A stretch of 64,000 nucleotides of DNA from JAFAGX01 sp963759875 (GCA_963759875.1 CAVXBB010000017.1:62001-126000); one strand, 5' to 3'. Positions 7,888 to 17,487 are shown, counted from the first letter of the stretch. Notes: generated by a model from the letters alone, not told the origin. Translations and numbers: made by a program.

Positions 7888-8799
7888 TCACTTCGCGTTG
7901 TGACCCAGGATGGCCTGCAGCGATTGCCGCAGATTCGCGTGCTGGAACACGTAGCCGCTGGCGAGAAGCTTTGCAGGTTCCACGCGCTGGCTCGCGAGCA
8001 GGAGTTCGTTCGCCATTTCGCCCAAAGCACGTTTGGCGACAAATGCCGGCATAGGAAAGATCGCCGGACGGGACAGCACCGAGGCAAGAGTCCTGGTGAA
8101 CTCGGCGTTGGTGACGGGATTGGGCGAAACTATATTCACTGCACCTTCAATCGAGGGATTCTGGATCACATAGGCGATTGCGCCAACGACGTCGGCTAGA
8201 TCGATCCAGCTCCACCATTGATGGCCGTTTCCAATTTTTCCGCCAAGGCCAAGGCGGAAAGGAGCAAGCATTTTGGCCAAGGCCCCACCCACGACACTCA
8301 GCACAACTCCGAAGCGCATTTGCGCCGTGCGAATACCAACATCGGCCGCGGGTTTGGTAGCGGATTCCCATTCCCGGCAGACCTCCGGCAGGAATCCGGC
8401 TCCAGACGGACTGTCTTCGCGCAAAAGTTCGTTGCCGCGGTCCCCGTAGAATCCGATGGCGGAGGCTGAGATGAATACCTGGGGAGGCTGAGGCGCCCGC
8501 GCGAGCGCTTCAGCCAGATTCCTGGTGCCGAGAACGCGGCTGGTTCGGATCGCATCTTTTTTTGCTTGCGTCCAGCGTCCGACGATGGTCTCCCCGGCAA
8601 GATGAATCACGGCATCGAAGCCGGATACTGACTCGGGAGGAAGCGGTTTGGCAGGATCCCAGGCAATATGGCCCGCGCTAGAGGCCGTTCGAACCAAGCG
8701 AGTGATTTGGAATGCGTTTGCTTCTAGAAAGCGGCATAAGGCATTGCCAATCAGTCCCGAAGATCCGCTGACGAGAATTGTTTCCGGCGTGGTTTTCAC
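7888..8799 (-). CDS. NAD-dependent epimerase of the TIGR01777/YfcH family
   Basis: Extended short-chain dehydrogenase-type Rossmann protein of 303 residues. The N-terminal nucleotide-binding loop reads VSGSSGLIGNALCRFL, followed by the family's HLAGE signature and the WTQAKKDAIRTSRVLGTRNL helix. FISASAIGFYGDRG carries the expected Tyr, and the C-terminal DUF1731-like segment AKRALGEMANELLLASQRVEP is present. GTG start at 8799. The substrate of this family is unknown. It diverges from rel. Confidence 0.88.
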   Translation of the reverse strand: MKTTPETILVSGSSGLIGNALCRFLEANAFQITRLVRTASSAGHIAWDPAKPLPPESVSGFDAVIHLAGETIVGRWTQAKKDAIRTSRVLGTRNLAEALARAPQPPQVFISASAIGFYGDRGNELLREDSPSGAGFLPEVCREWESATKPAADVGIRTAQMRFGVVLSVVGGALAKMLAPFRLGLGGKIGNGHQWWSWIDLADVVGAIAYVIQNPSIEGAVNIVSPNPVTNAEFTRTLASVLSRPAIFPMPAFVAKRALGEMANELLLASQRVEPAKLLASGYVFQHANLRQSLQAILGHNAK

Positions 8800-8918
8800 A
8801 GCAACTCAATTTAGCAGCTTGCAATAGCGCTTACCAACGCACGACTTGGCTGAATACTGGGACGCTATAATCAAGGAAAGAACCTGCCCGCCGCGAGCTT
8901 CGACAGGATTTGCCGGGC

Positions 8919-8924
8919 TATAAT
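8919..8924 (+). promoter_or_regulatory. -10 box giving a probable leaderless rel mRNA
   Basis: A perfect TATAAT ends five bases before the ATG at 8930, so initiation would fall on or next to the start codon. A second TATAAT at 8866-8871 could give a longer transcript. -35 matches are weak for both. Confidence 0.5.
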
Positions 8925-8929
8925 CCATC

Positions 8930-11140
8930 ATGGCGACGCTGCGCGAACAAATCGCGACTACCGCGCTCACGGTAACCAAATTCCGCGACCTATTGCGGAC
9001 AATGCGCGCCAACCGCCCCGGGGACAATCTGGAGCTGGTCCGTAAAGCCTACGAGTATTCCCAGAAAATCCACGAAGGCCAGACTCGCGCATCGGGAGAG
9101 CCCTACCTGGTTCATCCTCTCAGCGTCGCGCTGGTATTAGCGGAAATGAGGATGGATCCGGTGGCGGTGGCCGCCGGTCTGCTGCACGATTCGGTCGAGG
9201 ACACGTCGGTCACGATTGTTGACATTCGCAAGGAATTTGGCGAGCAGGTGGCCCATATTGTGGAAGGGGTCACAAAAATCAGCCAGATTGATTTTGCCAC
9301 CCGCGAGCAGCAACAGGCGGAAAGCCTGCGCAAGATGATGCTCGCCATGGTTGATGACATTCGGGTGATTCTGATCAAGCTGGCGGACCGCCTGCACAAC
9401 ATGCGCACGCTCGAACATCTACCACCGGAACGGCAGCAGAAAATTGCGCAGGAGACGCTGGAGATCTACGGCCCGATCGCGCACCGGCTGGGCATGGGAA
9501 AGATCCGTGGCGAGCTGGAAGATCTGGGATTTCGCTACACCGATCCGATTGCGTATCAGCAGGTGCATGAGGCGGTAGAAGCACGCCGAAAAAAGGGCGA
9601 GGAGTTTTTAGCGCGGGTGCAGGAATTGCTGCGAGAGAAACTAAAGGAAGCTGGGATTGCGGCGCAAGTGGAAAGCCGCACCAAGCGTCTGTACAGCATT
9701 CACAAAAAGCTGGTGCGACAGAAGATCCAGGTTGAGCAGGTGTATGACTTGTACGCCATGCGTGTGATCACCAATTCGGTGCAGGATTGCTATGGAGTGC
9801 TGGGAATAGTTCACAACATCTGGCGGCCCGTTCCCGGAAGAATCAAAGATTTCATTGCGATGCCGCGGCCGAACTTCTATCAATCGCTGCATACATCGGT
9901 GATCACCGAAGATGGGACGCCATTTGAGCTGCAGATCCGCACGGAAGAGATGCATCGAATGGCGGAAGAAGGCATTGCTGCGCATTGGAAGTACAAGGAC
10001 GGTCCGGTTTCGGCGCAGGATGAACAAAGACTGGCGTGGCTGCGACAGGTAGTGGAGTGGCAGCGGGACGTCTCTGATCCGAATGAGTTTCTATCCACTC
10101 TCAAGATCGACTTATATCCCGAGGAGGTTTACACGTTTACTCCGAAGGGCAAGGTGGTGGTGCTGCCACGCGAGTCGACTCCGATTGATTTCGCATATAC
10201 GGTACATACCGAAGTGGGACATTCGTGCGTGGGGGCTAAGGTAAACGGACGGATGGTGCCGCTGCGCCATCGGCTGCATAGTGGCGACATCGTCGAAATA
10301 CTGACCCAACCGGGGCACAAGCCGAGCCGGGATTGGCTGGCCGTGGTGAAGTCATCACGCGCTCGGAACAAAATCAAGCACTGGCTCAACATTCATCAGC
10401 GTGAGCGGGCAATTGAAATCGGGCGCAAGCTGATCGAGAAAGAAGCCCGCAAATATCGGATACCGCTGAAAGAGATTAAGGATGAAGAACTGCGGAAGAT
10501 TGCTTCCGATTATGGGTTGGGACAAGCGGATGACCTGATGGCGGGAATCGGTTACGGAAAATATTCGGCGCGGCAGGTGCTAGGGCGCTTGATTCCCGCG
10601 GCCGGAGAGTCGGTTGATGCTGGCGGCGAGGGCAAGTCGAGCGGACTCGCCAGCGTAGTTCGTCGCGTATTTGGGGGGGACCATCACAATGACGCCATTC
10701 GCGTAAAAGGACAAGGTGATCTTCTGGTATATCGCGCGCGATGTTGCAATCCGATCCGGGGCGAGTCGGTGGTGGGATATGTCACACGCGGGAAGGGTGT
10801 TGCGGTGCATGCGGTGGATTGTCCCAATGTGATCAATCTGCTTTACGAGCCGGAACGGAAAATTGATGTCGAATGGGCGCGGGATGATACGATTCCGAGT
10901 TCTTATCCAGTGAAAATTACGGTGTTTTGTGATGACCGCTTTGGCATGCTGAAGCAAATCACGTCGGTGATCAGTGACAGCAAAACCAATATTCGTAATG
11001 TTGAGGCACGCACGTATAACGGGCACGGAAATATCGACGTGATCATGGACATCCTGGATTTGAAGCATCTGGAAAACATCATCAATGGCGTGCGGAAAAT
11101 TCCCGGCGTGCACGACGTGCAAAGATTGCAGAAAATCTAG
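8930..11140 (+). CDS. rel: Bifunctional (p)ppGpp synthetase/hydrolase RelA/SpoT
   Basis: Makes and degrades the alarmone (p)ppGpp in the stringent response. 736 residues, the usual length. The HD hydrolase domain is intact (H86-D87 and E90-D91 in LLHDSVEDT). The synthetase domain includes RIKDFIAMPRPNFYQSLHTS and the EGIAAHWKYK helix. A TGS domain lies around residues 405-465 (VYTFTPKGKVVVLPRESTPI), then a conserved Cys-containing RCCNPIRGE segment and a C-terminal ACT domain. Because hydrolase and synthetase motifs are both intact, it should be bifunctional. Followed 58 bases later by ridA, probably cotranscribed. Confidence 0.97.
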   Translation: MATLREQIATTALTVTKFRDLLRTMRANRPGDNLELVRKAYEYSQKIHEGQTRASGEPYLVHPLSVALVLAEMRMDPVAVAAGLLHDSVEDTSVTIVDIRKEFGEQVAHIVEGVTKISQIDFATREQQQAESLRKMMLAMVDDIRVILIKLADRLHNMRTLEHLPPERQQKIAQETLEIYGPIAHRLGMGKIRGELEDLGFRYTDPIAYQQVHEAVEARRKKGEEFLARVQELLREKLKEAGIAAQVESRTKRLYSIHKKLVRQKIQVEQVYDLYAMRVITNSVQDCYGVLGIVHNIWRPVPGRIKDFIAMPRPNFYQSLHTSVITEDGTPFELQIRTEEMHRMAEEGIAAHWKYKDGPVSAQDEQRLAWLRQVVEWQRDVSDPNEFLSTLKIDLYPEEVYTFTPKGKVVVLPRESTPIDFAYTVHTEVGHSCVGAKVNGRMVPLRHRLHSGDIVEILTQPGHKPSRDWLAVVKSSRARNKIKHWLNIHQRERAIEIGRKLIEKEARKYRIPLKEIKDEELRKIASDYGLGQADDLMAGIGYGKYSARQVLGRLIPAAGESVDAGGEGKSSGLASVVRRVFGGDHHNDAIRVKGQGDLLVYRARCCNPIRGESVVGYVTRGKGVAVHAVDCPNVINLLYEPERKIDVEWARDDTIPSSYPVKITVFCDDRFGMLKQITSVISDSKTNIRNVEARTYNGHGNIDVIMDILDLKHLENIINGVRKIPGVHDVQRLQKI

Positions 11141-11198
11141 GGAATCAAGAATTAAGAAGTCAGAATTAACAAGTGAGAAACTTCCGATTGGGGCTTTC

Positions 11199-11576
11199 AT
11201 GCGCGAAGTAATTTCGACAAAAGATGCGCCGCAGGCGATTGGGCCGTATTCGCAGGCGATTCGCGCTAACGGACTGGTGTTTGTCTCCGGGCAGGTGGCG
11301 ATCGATCCGGCAACGCAGCAGGTAATCGATGGTGACATCGCCGCGCAAACGGATCGCGTGCTCAAGAATCTCTCCGGAATTTTGAAAGCTGCGGGAACCG
11401 GAATGGAAAAAGTCGTACGCTCGACGGTTTTTTTAAAAGATATGGGCGACTTCGGTGCGATGAACGAAGTTTATGCCGGTTATTTCACAGCGAATCCGCC
11501 GGCCAGGTCTACGGTTCAGGCCGCACGGCTGCCCAAAGACGTGCTGGTCGAGATCGATGTAATCGCGCTCGCGTGA
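11199..11576 (+). CDS. ridA: RidA family reactive intermediate/imine deaminase
   Basis: Hydrolyses reactive enamine/imine intermediates released by PLP enzymes. 125 residues from the ATG at 11199; a longer frame into rel exists, but the family begins with this MREVISTKDAPQAIGPYSQA. IGPYSQA, VFVSGQVAIDP and the C-terminal PPARSTVQAARLPKD carrying the conserved Arg are all present. Cytoplasmic trimer in known members. Sits directly after rel with no terminator between. Confidence 0.93.
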   Translation: MREVISTKDAPQAIGPYSQAIRANGLVFVSGQVAIDPATQQVIDGDIAAQTDRVLKNLSGILKAAGTGMEKVVRSTVFLKDMGDFGAMNEVYAGYFTANPPARSTVQAARLPKDVLVEIDVIALA

Positions 11577-11690
11577 TTGCGATCATTGCTACTTCCATCC
11601 ACCTCGAGCCTGAGGCAGGTCTAATCCCTACTCGCGATACAATAGACGTTTGAAATGTTGGCCTGAGTGGCCAGCTAACTCGCGAATATT

Positions 11691-12068
11691 ATGTTCGAAG
11701 TCACGGTAGAAGATACGTTTGCGGCAGGGCACTTTCTCCGCAATTACAAGGGGAAATGTGAGAACCCGCACGGTCACAATTACAAAGTGCGGATCACGTT
11801 GTGCGGCAAAGAACTGGATAAAGCCGGCCTGCTGCTGGACTTCAAGGACCTTCGGGAGACGATGAAGCACGTCATCGAGCGGCTGGACCATCAGATGATT
11901 AATGAGATTGAGCCATTCACGAGTTTGAATCCTTCAGCGGAGAATCTGGCCAAGTATTTTTACGATGAGGCGAATATCAGGTTGGAGCGTGGGAGCAATG
12001 GCCGGGTGCGAGTGAAAAACGTCACGATCTTCGAGACTGATACGACCACTGCCACTTACAGCGAATGA
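11691..12068 (+). CDS. queD: 6-carboxytetrahydropterin synthase
   Basis: First dedicated step of queuosine/7-deazaguanine synthesis, from dihydroneopterin triphosphate. 125 residues. Zinc ligands H14, H27 and H29 (AAGHFL and NPHGHNY), and the catalytic Cys23 in GKCENPHGH, are visible, as is the LDHQMIN segment. It heads a compact queD-queE-queC run with gaps of 32 and 85 bases. A TACAAT box lies near 11636 and a small hairpin just before the start. Confidence 0.94.
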   Translation: MFEVTVEDTFAAGHFLRNYKGKCENPHGHNYKVRITLCGKELDKAGLLLDFKDLRETMKHVIERLDHQMINEIEPFTSLNPSAENLAKYFYDEANIRLERGSNGRVRVKNVTIFETDTTTATYSE

Positions 12069-12100
12069 TTGGATGATCGGGCCTCGCTGGCAGTTCTCAG

Positions 12101-12784
12101 ATGCAAGTCACAGAAATTTACAAATCGATTCAGGGCGAGTCCACGCATGCGGGACTTCCGTGCGTATTCGTGCGGATGACAGGATGCAATTTGCGGTGCT
12201 CGTGGTGCGATAGCGAATACACGTTCAGCGGCGGACATCGCATGACACTCGAGGAAGTCGTTGAAAAAGTGGAGCAACTAAGCCCGAGTGGCGGGCTGGT
12301 TGAGGTGACGGGAGGAGAGCCCATGCTGCAGGAGCGCGAGCTTGTTCCGCTGATGCAACGGTTACTGGATGAGGGCTACACGGTGCTGCTCGAAACCAGC
12401 GGCGAGAGACCGCTGGAACGCGTGCCGAAAGGCGTGATCAAAATTGTGGATGTGAAATGTCCCAGCTCCGGCGAGCCAGACACGTTTTGCATGGAAAATC
12501 TCGAAACCCTGAATTCAGGTGATGAAGTGAAATTCGTTCTGAGCGATCGCAGCGATTACGATTTCGCGCGCGAATTTATGGCGCAGCATAAGCTCGCGAG
12601 ACGAGTCAATGCCGTATTGTTTTCGCCTGCATTCAGCAAGGAGGCAGGGGGGGACCGAGATACGTCCCATTGTTTGCTCGATCCACGCGAATTAGCGGAG
12701 TGGATGCTGGCCGATAATGTTGCGGCGCGATTGGGGCTGCAAATTCATAAGTTCATCTGGGACCCGGCGATGAAGGGGGTCTGA
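12101..12784 (+). CDS. queE: 7-carboxy-7-deazaguanine synthase (radical SAM)
   Basis: Radical-SAM enzyme that contracts carboxytetrahydropterin to 7-carboxy-7-deazaguanine. The N-terminus MQVTEIYKSIQGESTHAGLP is characteristic, and the cluster motif is the standard CNLRCSWC (three spacer residues then two). TGGEPMLQ is the GGE SAM-binding motif. 227 residues. Lies between queD and queC, consistent with the pathway order. Confidence 0.95.
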   Translation: MQVTEIYKSIQGESTHAGLPCVFVRMTGCNLRCSWCDSEYTFSGGHRMTLEEVVEKVEQLSPSGGLVEVTGGEPMLQERELVPLMQRLLDEGYTVLLETSGERPLERVPKGVIKIVDVKCPSSGEPDTFCMENLETLNSGDEVKFVLSDRSDYDFAREFMAQHKLARRVNAVLFSPAFSKEAGGDRDTSHCLLDPRELAEWMLADNVAARLGLQIHKFIWDPAMKGV

Positions 12785-12869
12785 ACACTGCTAAGTTTTG
12801 AGTGTTGATTTTTGAGTGCGCAAGGCGTGATTTGAAATCGACATTCGAAATTCAACAACTGCACACTTA

Positions 12870-13565
12870 ATGCGAGTTAGCCGAAATCGATCCGGTGCTG
12901 TGGTATTACTGAGCGGGGGGATGGATTCGTGCGTCTGTGCGGCACTGGCGGCGCGTGATTTCGAAGCTGCTGCGGTTCACATAAGTTACGGGCAGCGGAC
13001 GGAAGACCGCGAACGGCAGGCTTTTATTGCGATCTGCGAGAGGCTGGGGATTCGTCGCCGCCTTATGGTTCGGAATGAAGCGCTGCAGGCAATTGGCGGG
13101 TCGGCGCTGACCGACGAGCGCATCGCCGTTCCTGAGTCGCGCGTCATCGGGGATGGAGTTCCGGTCACGTATGTGCCGTTTCGTAATGCACATTTTCTCT
13201 CAGTGGCAGTGAGTTGGGCTGAAGTGCTGGATGCGGAAACGATTTACATCGGGGCCGTGGAGCAAGACAGTTCGGGATATCCCGATTGCCGGCCGGCGTA
13301 TTATCGAGCGTTCAACGAGGTGGTCAAGATCGGCACCAAAGAGGGTCGCATTGAGGTGGTGACGCCCCTGATCGGCATGCGAAAGCCAGAGATTGTGACG
13401 CTTGGTCTTGAACTGGGTGCTCCGTTCGATTTAACGTGGTCATGTTACAGCCGCGAAGACCGCGCCTGCGGAGTATGCGATAGCTGTGTTTTGCGGCGGC
13501 GGGCGTTTCGCGAAGCCGGAACAGCCGACCCCATTTCATATCTGGAGCCGGTCGAGAACCGGTGA
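12870..13565 (+). CDS. queC: 7-cyano-7-deazaguanine synthase
   Basis: ATP-dependent conversion of 7-carboxy-7-deazaguanine to preQ0. The pyrophosphatase loop LLSGGMDSCV and the SYGQR motif are present. C-terminal zinc ligands lie in CYSREDRACGVCDSCVLRRR, spacing as in the family. 231 residues. Last gene of the que run; later steps (QueF, Tgt, QueA) are not in this window. Confidence 0.95.
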   Translation: MRVSRNRSGAVVLLSGGMDSCVCAALAARDFEAAAVHISYGQRTEDRERQAFIAICERLGIRRRLMVRNEALQAIGGSALTDERIAVPESRVIGDGVPVTYVPFRNAHFLSVAVSWAEVLDAETIYIGAVEQDSSGYPDCRPAYYRAFNEVVKIGTKEGRIEVVTPLIGMRKPEIVTLGLELGAPFDLTWSCYSREDRACGVCDSCVLRRRAFREAGTADPISYLEPVENR

Positions 13566-13616
13566 ACATCTCGATTTTAAATTCTTGTTTTCGTACCTCG
13601 ATTGGGGAGTGAAAAG

Positions 13617-14765
13617 ATGAAAAAAAATTTTGTAATGGCCGTCCTATTCAGTCTGATGGCTGTTTGCATTGTGCCGCATGTTCTTGCTCAGGATACGGGC
13701 ACAGTAAAAGGTGTTGCCAAAGATGTTGACGGAAAGCCGATCGCTGACGCGCAAGTAGAGTGGCTGAACATGGACAATGGCAGGAAATACGATCTTAAGA
13801 CAAATAAGAGGGGCGAATACTTTTCGCTGGGGATCGCGCCGGGGAAGTACAAGGTGACATTGTCGAAAGATGGCAAAGAGATCTTTCACTTCGGTGGCGT
13901 GAATGTCAGCGGAGAGGAAACGAACCTTGATTTCGATATGAAGAAAGAGCAAGCCGCGGCAGCGCAGGGGGCGGGGCTGACACCTGAGCAGCTGAAGCAG
14001 AGGCAAGAGCAAGAAGCTAAGGTTAACAAAGAGAACACCACGATTAAGTCGCTCAATGAGAAGCTGGCCGCGGCAAAGCAGGCAGCGGACGCAGGGGACT
14101 TCAATACCGCGAAGGCTACGATGGCAGAGGCGACCCAAACGGACCCAAACCGGGACTTACTGTGGGCGAAACTTGGCGATTACACGCTGAGTGCCGCGTC
14201 GAAAGAGACCGATGCAGAGGCGAAAAAGAAAGATTACACCGACGCAGTTGGGGACTACACGAAGGCTGTCGATCTAAGACAGAAAACGTTGGACGCAGAA
14301 CCGGCGAAGAAGACTCCGGACGCAACCAAAGTGCTGGCGCAGTACTACAACAATCTGGGTCAGGCGCAGTCCAAGGCAGGTCAGACTGACGAAGCTATCA
14401 AGTCCTATAACATGGCGGCGCAACTGGATCCTACCGGAGCGGCTCAGTACTACTTCAACGAAGGCGCAGTTTTGACCAATACCGGCAAGGTGGACGATGC
14501 CATCGTGGCTTTTGATAAATCCATTGCCGCCGACCCGAATCGTGCCGACGCCTATTATTGGAAGGGCGTAAATATGATTGGCAAAGCGACTCTGAAGGGC
14601 GACAAGATGGTTGCGCCGGATGGCACGGCGGAAGCGTTCAATAAATACCTGGAACTGCAGCCGAACGGGCAATTTGCGGAGCCTGCCAAGCAGATGCTGG
14701 CCAGCATCGGAGCATCGATCGAGACCACCTATGGAAACAAGAAGGGAAAACCGATCAAGAAGTAA
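13617..14765 (+). CDS. Exported carboxypeptidase-regulatory/TPR protein
   Basis: 382 residues from the ATG at 13617, with GGGGAG eight bases upstream. Signal peptide about 1-25, then a beta-sandwich carboxypeptidase-regulatory-like domain (GTVKGVAKDVDGKPIADAQV to YKVTLS). A Gln/Lys-rich linker follows (LTPEQLKQRQEQEAKVNKEN), and four or so TPR-like helix pairs, for example YYNNLGQAQSKAGQTDEAIK and DAYYWKGVNMIG. The combination is common in Acidobacteria and suggests a periplasmic or outer-membrane scaffold. Specific role unknown. Ends at a strong terminator. Confidence 0.8.
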   Translation: MKKNFVMAVLFSLMAVCIVPHVLAQDTGTVKGVAKDVDGKPIADAQVEWLNMDNGRKYDLKTNKRGEYFSLGIAPGKYKVTLSKDGKEIFHFGGVNVSGEETNLDFDMKKEQAAAAQGAGLTPEQLKQRQEQEAKVNKENTTIKSLNEKLAAAKQAADAGDFNTAKATMAEATQTDPNRDLLWAKLGDYTLSAASKETDAEAKKKDYTDAVGDYTKAVDLRQKTLDAEPAKKTPDATKVLAQYYNNLGQAQSKAGQTDEAIKSYNMAAQLDPTGAAQYYFNEGAVLTNTGKVDDAIVAFDKSIAADPNRADAYYWKGVNMIGKATLKGDKMVAPDGTAEAFNKYLELQPNGQFAEPAKQMLASIGASIETTYGNKKGKPIKK

Positions 14766-14787
14766 ACGGACGCAAAGAGCTTATATG

Positions 14788-14812
14788 AGAGCGGCTTTGG
14801 CCGCTCTTTTTT
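14788..14812 (+). terminator. Rho-independent terminator after the TPR gene
   Basis: AGAGCGGC (14788-14795), loop TTTG, GCCGCTCT (14800-14807), then a T-run. An eight-pair perfect stem, 23 bases past the stop. Confidence 0.9.
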
Positions 14813-14956
14813 ATGCCACCGGCCTGACTGAATCAGTCCTGGCATAGTTACGAAGGTTCAAAGACGCGGAATTCTTGCTGACGCGCTACTTTCCTTTTCA
14901 GTTACAGTAAAAGCTCCGGCGCCAAGCGTCGTAAATCTTCCGCTGCAGGCATGTAG

Positions 14957-16093
14957 ATGCCATCCGATAGCACTGCAATTGGGGCTAGGCTTGAAGTATC
15001 GAAGGGCAGCAGCCCGTTCGAAACCAATTGTTTGCTGGCGGGAATGTTGCGCGTGCATGAGCACGTAAGCGACCTGATTTTCTCTCCCGGACGTGTGCCA
15101 CAGGTTCAAATCCACGGTGAATTGATCGCGCTGCAGGCACCCGGTCTTCGGCCGCTTACGGCGGATGACACGCGGCACATTGCGTCCGACCTGATCGGTG
15201 ATAACAAGCTGGCGATTACAAAGCTCCGAGAGCAGGGTTCCTGCGATGTGTCTTACGGAGTCTCAGGGCTGGCGCGTTTTCGGGTGAACATTTTTATACA
15301 GCGCGGCAGTTGCGCCGTGGTCATGCGAGTAATCCCGACAGAAGTTCCTACTCTTAGCTCCCTCGGCTTGCCAGCGGATTTAAAAGACCTGTCGACTCTG
15401 CGGGACGGCATTGTTCTGGTTACGGGCCCTCGAAACTCCGGCAAATCCTCGACGCTCGCCGCCTTGCTGGATTGCATCAATCAGGAGCGAGTTTGCCACA
15501 TCATCACCATCGAGGACCCAATCGAGTTTCTTCACAACCACAAGTTTGCAACCGTACACCAGCGCGAACTGTATAGCGATACCGGAAGCATGCCGCAGGG
15601 TTTACGCGCGGCCATGCGGCAGGCGCCGGATGTGATCCTGATCAGCGAACTGCGGGAACGCGACACAGTTGAAATGGCAGTGGAAGCGGCGGAAAGCGGA
15701 CATCTGGTGTTCTCCAGCCTGAACGCTCCTGACCAGGCGAAAGCAATCGCGCGCATGGTCGGCTTTTTCGCGGCGGTGGAGCAGGACACAATTCGGAACC
15801 GTCTGAGCAGGACGCTGCGCTGCATCATCTCGCAGCGGCTGCTGCCGCATAAAGATGGCAATAGCAGGGTGGCTGTGGTGGATGTTTTGAAGCTCGATTC
15901 TCAATCCGGAACACTTCCTGAAAGCAGCTGCGCGCCACAGGGAAAACAGGCCAGCGCCAACGGTTTGGGAGCGGTGGATGCGGCCCTTGCCGATCTGGTG
16001 CGGGCTGGAGCGGTAGACGCTGACACGGCCATTGCACACGCAACTGACCCAGCGCAGTTCCGATTGGCGTTGCAGGATCGCGCCGAAAAGTAG
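14957..16093 (+). CDS. PilT-like type IV pilus ATPase, divergent
   Basis: Hexameric secretion-ATPase fold: an N-terminal PAS-like domain (LRVHEHVSDLIFSPGRVPQV) and a RecA-like core with Walker A GPRNSGKSST, ITIEDPIEF as the Asp box and DVILISELRERDTVEMA as Walker B. 378 residues, near PilT length. Several normally invariant spots differ: Walker A has RNS instead of TGS, and the His box usually reading GTLHT is SSLNA. The C-terminal AIRNLI-type retraction motif is not evident. It may be a regulatory or specialised paralog, not the main retraction motor. No pilus genes adjoin it. Confidence 0.75.
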   Translation: MPSDSTAIGARLEVSKGSSPFETNCLLAGMLRVHEHVSDLIFSPGRVPQVQIHGELIALQAPGLRPLTADDTRHIASDLIGDNKLAITKLREQGSCDVSYGVSGLARFRVNIFIQRGSCAVVMRVIPTEVPTLSSLGLPADLKDLSTLRDGIVLVTGPRNSGKSSTLAALLDCINQERVCHIITIEDPIEFLHNHKFATVHQRELYSDTGSMPQGLRAAMRQAPDVILISELRERDTVEMAVEAAESGHLVFSSLNAPDQAKAIARMVGFFAAVEQDTIRNRLSRTLRCIISQRLLPHKDGNSRVAVVDVLKLDSQSGTLPESSCAPQGKQASANGLGAVDAALADLVRAGAVDADTAIAHATDPAQFRLALQDRAEK

Positions 16094-16213
16094 CGACATT
16101 TTTGTTGTATTAGCTTTGGCCACCCGCTGGTGTCCTAGGTTTCATGAATCAAAAAGGACACGAAGGTACAAAGCCAGCGCCCCGCAAGTTAGATTTTCTG
16201 TTTTCTTCCTCGT

Positions 16214-17482
16214 ATGATCTCGTCCATGCCTTCTGGACCGCCTCCGGAAAGAATTTTGAGCTTTGAAGAGGCACGCCATTGCGTAGAAGAGCACGCCGCT
16301 CACATGCGGCCGCGTGGGAAGGAACTGGTCGAGCTACTCGATGGCATCGGGCTGGTGCTGGCTGAACCGGTATTTGCCGATCGCGATTTTCCTCCATTCC
16401 CGCGTGCTACGCGCGACGGTTACGCGGTTCGCGTGGCGGATTTAGCGGATGTGCCCGCGCAATTGCGAGTGGTCAGTGAAACAAAAGCCGGTGATACTTC
16501 CAGCATTGCCGTGAACTCCGGCGAGGCTGTCGCGATCATGACCGGTGCGCCAGTTCCGAACGGGGCTGATGCGGTTGTGATGATTGAATACAGCTCACGA
16601 AACGGCGAGTGGGTGCAGATCACAAAGGGAGTGGCGGCAGGTGAAAATATTGTTCCGGCGGCCTCGGAAGCGAAGCGGGGGCAACGGTTGCTCACTCCGG
16701 GCACACGACTGGACCATGCAGCGATTGCGGTGGCTGCATCGGTTGGAAAGCCCCATCTGCTGGTGTACTCGAAACCGCGCATTACCGTGCTCGCCACCGG
16801 AGATGAACTGGTGGATGTCGATGTGCCGCCTGCGGTGCATCAGATTCGCAATTCGAACAGCTACTCACTGGCTGCGCAAATTCACCTGGCCGGTGCTGAA
16901 CCTGTGCTGCTGCCCATTGCTCCTGATAAACCGGAACGCCTGCGCGAACTGATCAGCGAAGGGCTTGAGGCCGACCTGTTGCTGCTGAGCGGCGGCGTTT
17001 CGATGGGCAAGTACGATTTTGTAGAGCAAGTATTGGCAGATTTAGAAGCAGAGTTTTTCTTCACCGGCGCGAAGATCCAGCCTGGGAAACCCATTGTCTT
17101 CGGGCGTGTAGCGTGGCAGACGGATGGCTCAGAGCCAAAGAAACATAAGTATTTCTTTGGCCTGCCGGGAAATCCGTTATCAACAATGGTCACATTCCAA
17201 TTGTTCGCACGACCGTTTGCCGAAGCACTGGGCGGAATGACACCGCGAAAGCTGACTTTCGGGTATGCAAAGCTCAAATCAGAGATCACGGCGAAAACTG
17301 GCCTTACGCGATTCCTGCCGGCGTTGCTGTCGGGCGAATTTGAGCAATCAGAGGTTGAACTGGTCCGGTGGCAGGGATCGGGAGACATCGCCGCGATGGC
17401 GAGGGCCAACTGCTATGTTGTAGTCCCACCGGACCGCGAGCGAATTGAGGCGGGCGAGTGGGTCCCGATTTTGATGAGGTAA
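16214..17482 (+). CDS. moeA: Molybdopterin molybdotransferase
   Basis: Inserts molybdate into adenylated molybdopterin. About 422 residues. FPPFPRATRDGYAVRVAD is the family's substrate loop, IMTGAPVPNGADAVVMIEY and VLATGDELVD are standard MoeA blocks, and LLLSGGVSMGKYDFV is the MoCF-like domain signature, with GAKIQPGKP further on. The start could be 16214 or the ATG at 16226. A TATGAT at 16213-16218 ends seven bases before the latter, suggesting a very short or absent leader. Belongs with moaC and mogA downstream. Confidence 0.95.
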   Translation: MISSMPSGPPPERILSFEEARHCVEEHAAHMRPRGKELVELLDGIGLVLAEPVFADRDFPPFPRATRDGYAVRVADLADVPAQLRVVSETKAGDTSSIAVNSGEAVAIMTGAPVPNGADAVVMIEYSSRNGEWVQITKGVAAGENIVPAASEAKRGQRLLTPGTRLDHAAIAVAASVGKPHLLVYSKPRITVLATGDELVDVDVPPAVHQIRNSNSYSLAAQIHLAGAEPVLLPIAPDKPERLRELISEGLEADLLLLSGGVSMGKYDFVEQVLADLEAEFFFTGAKIQPGKPIVFGRVAWQTDGSEPKKHKYFFGLPGNPLSTMVTFQLFARPFAEALGGMTPRKLTFGYAKLKSEITAKTGLTRFLPALLSGEFEQSEVELVRWQGSGDIAAMARANCYVVVPPDRERIEAGEWVPILMR

Positions 17483-17487
17483 AGAAA

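Noticed and set aside
11640..11690. preQ1 riboswitch before queD
   Set aside because: There is a small hairpin and a CTAAC, but the A-rich tail and pairing of a preQ1 aptamer are missing.
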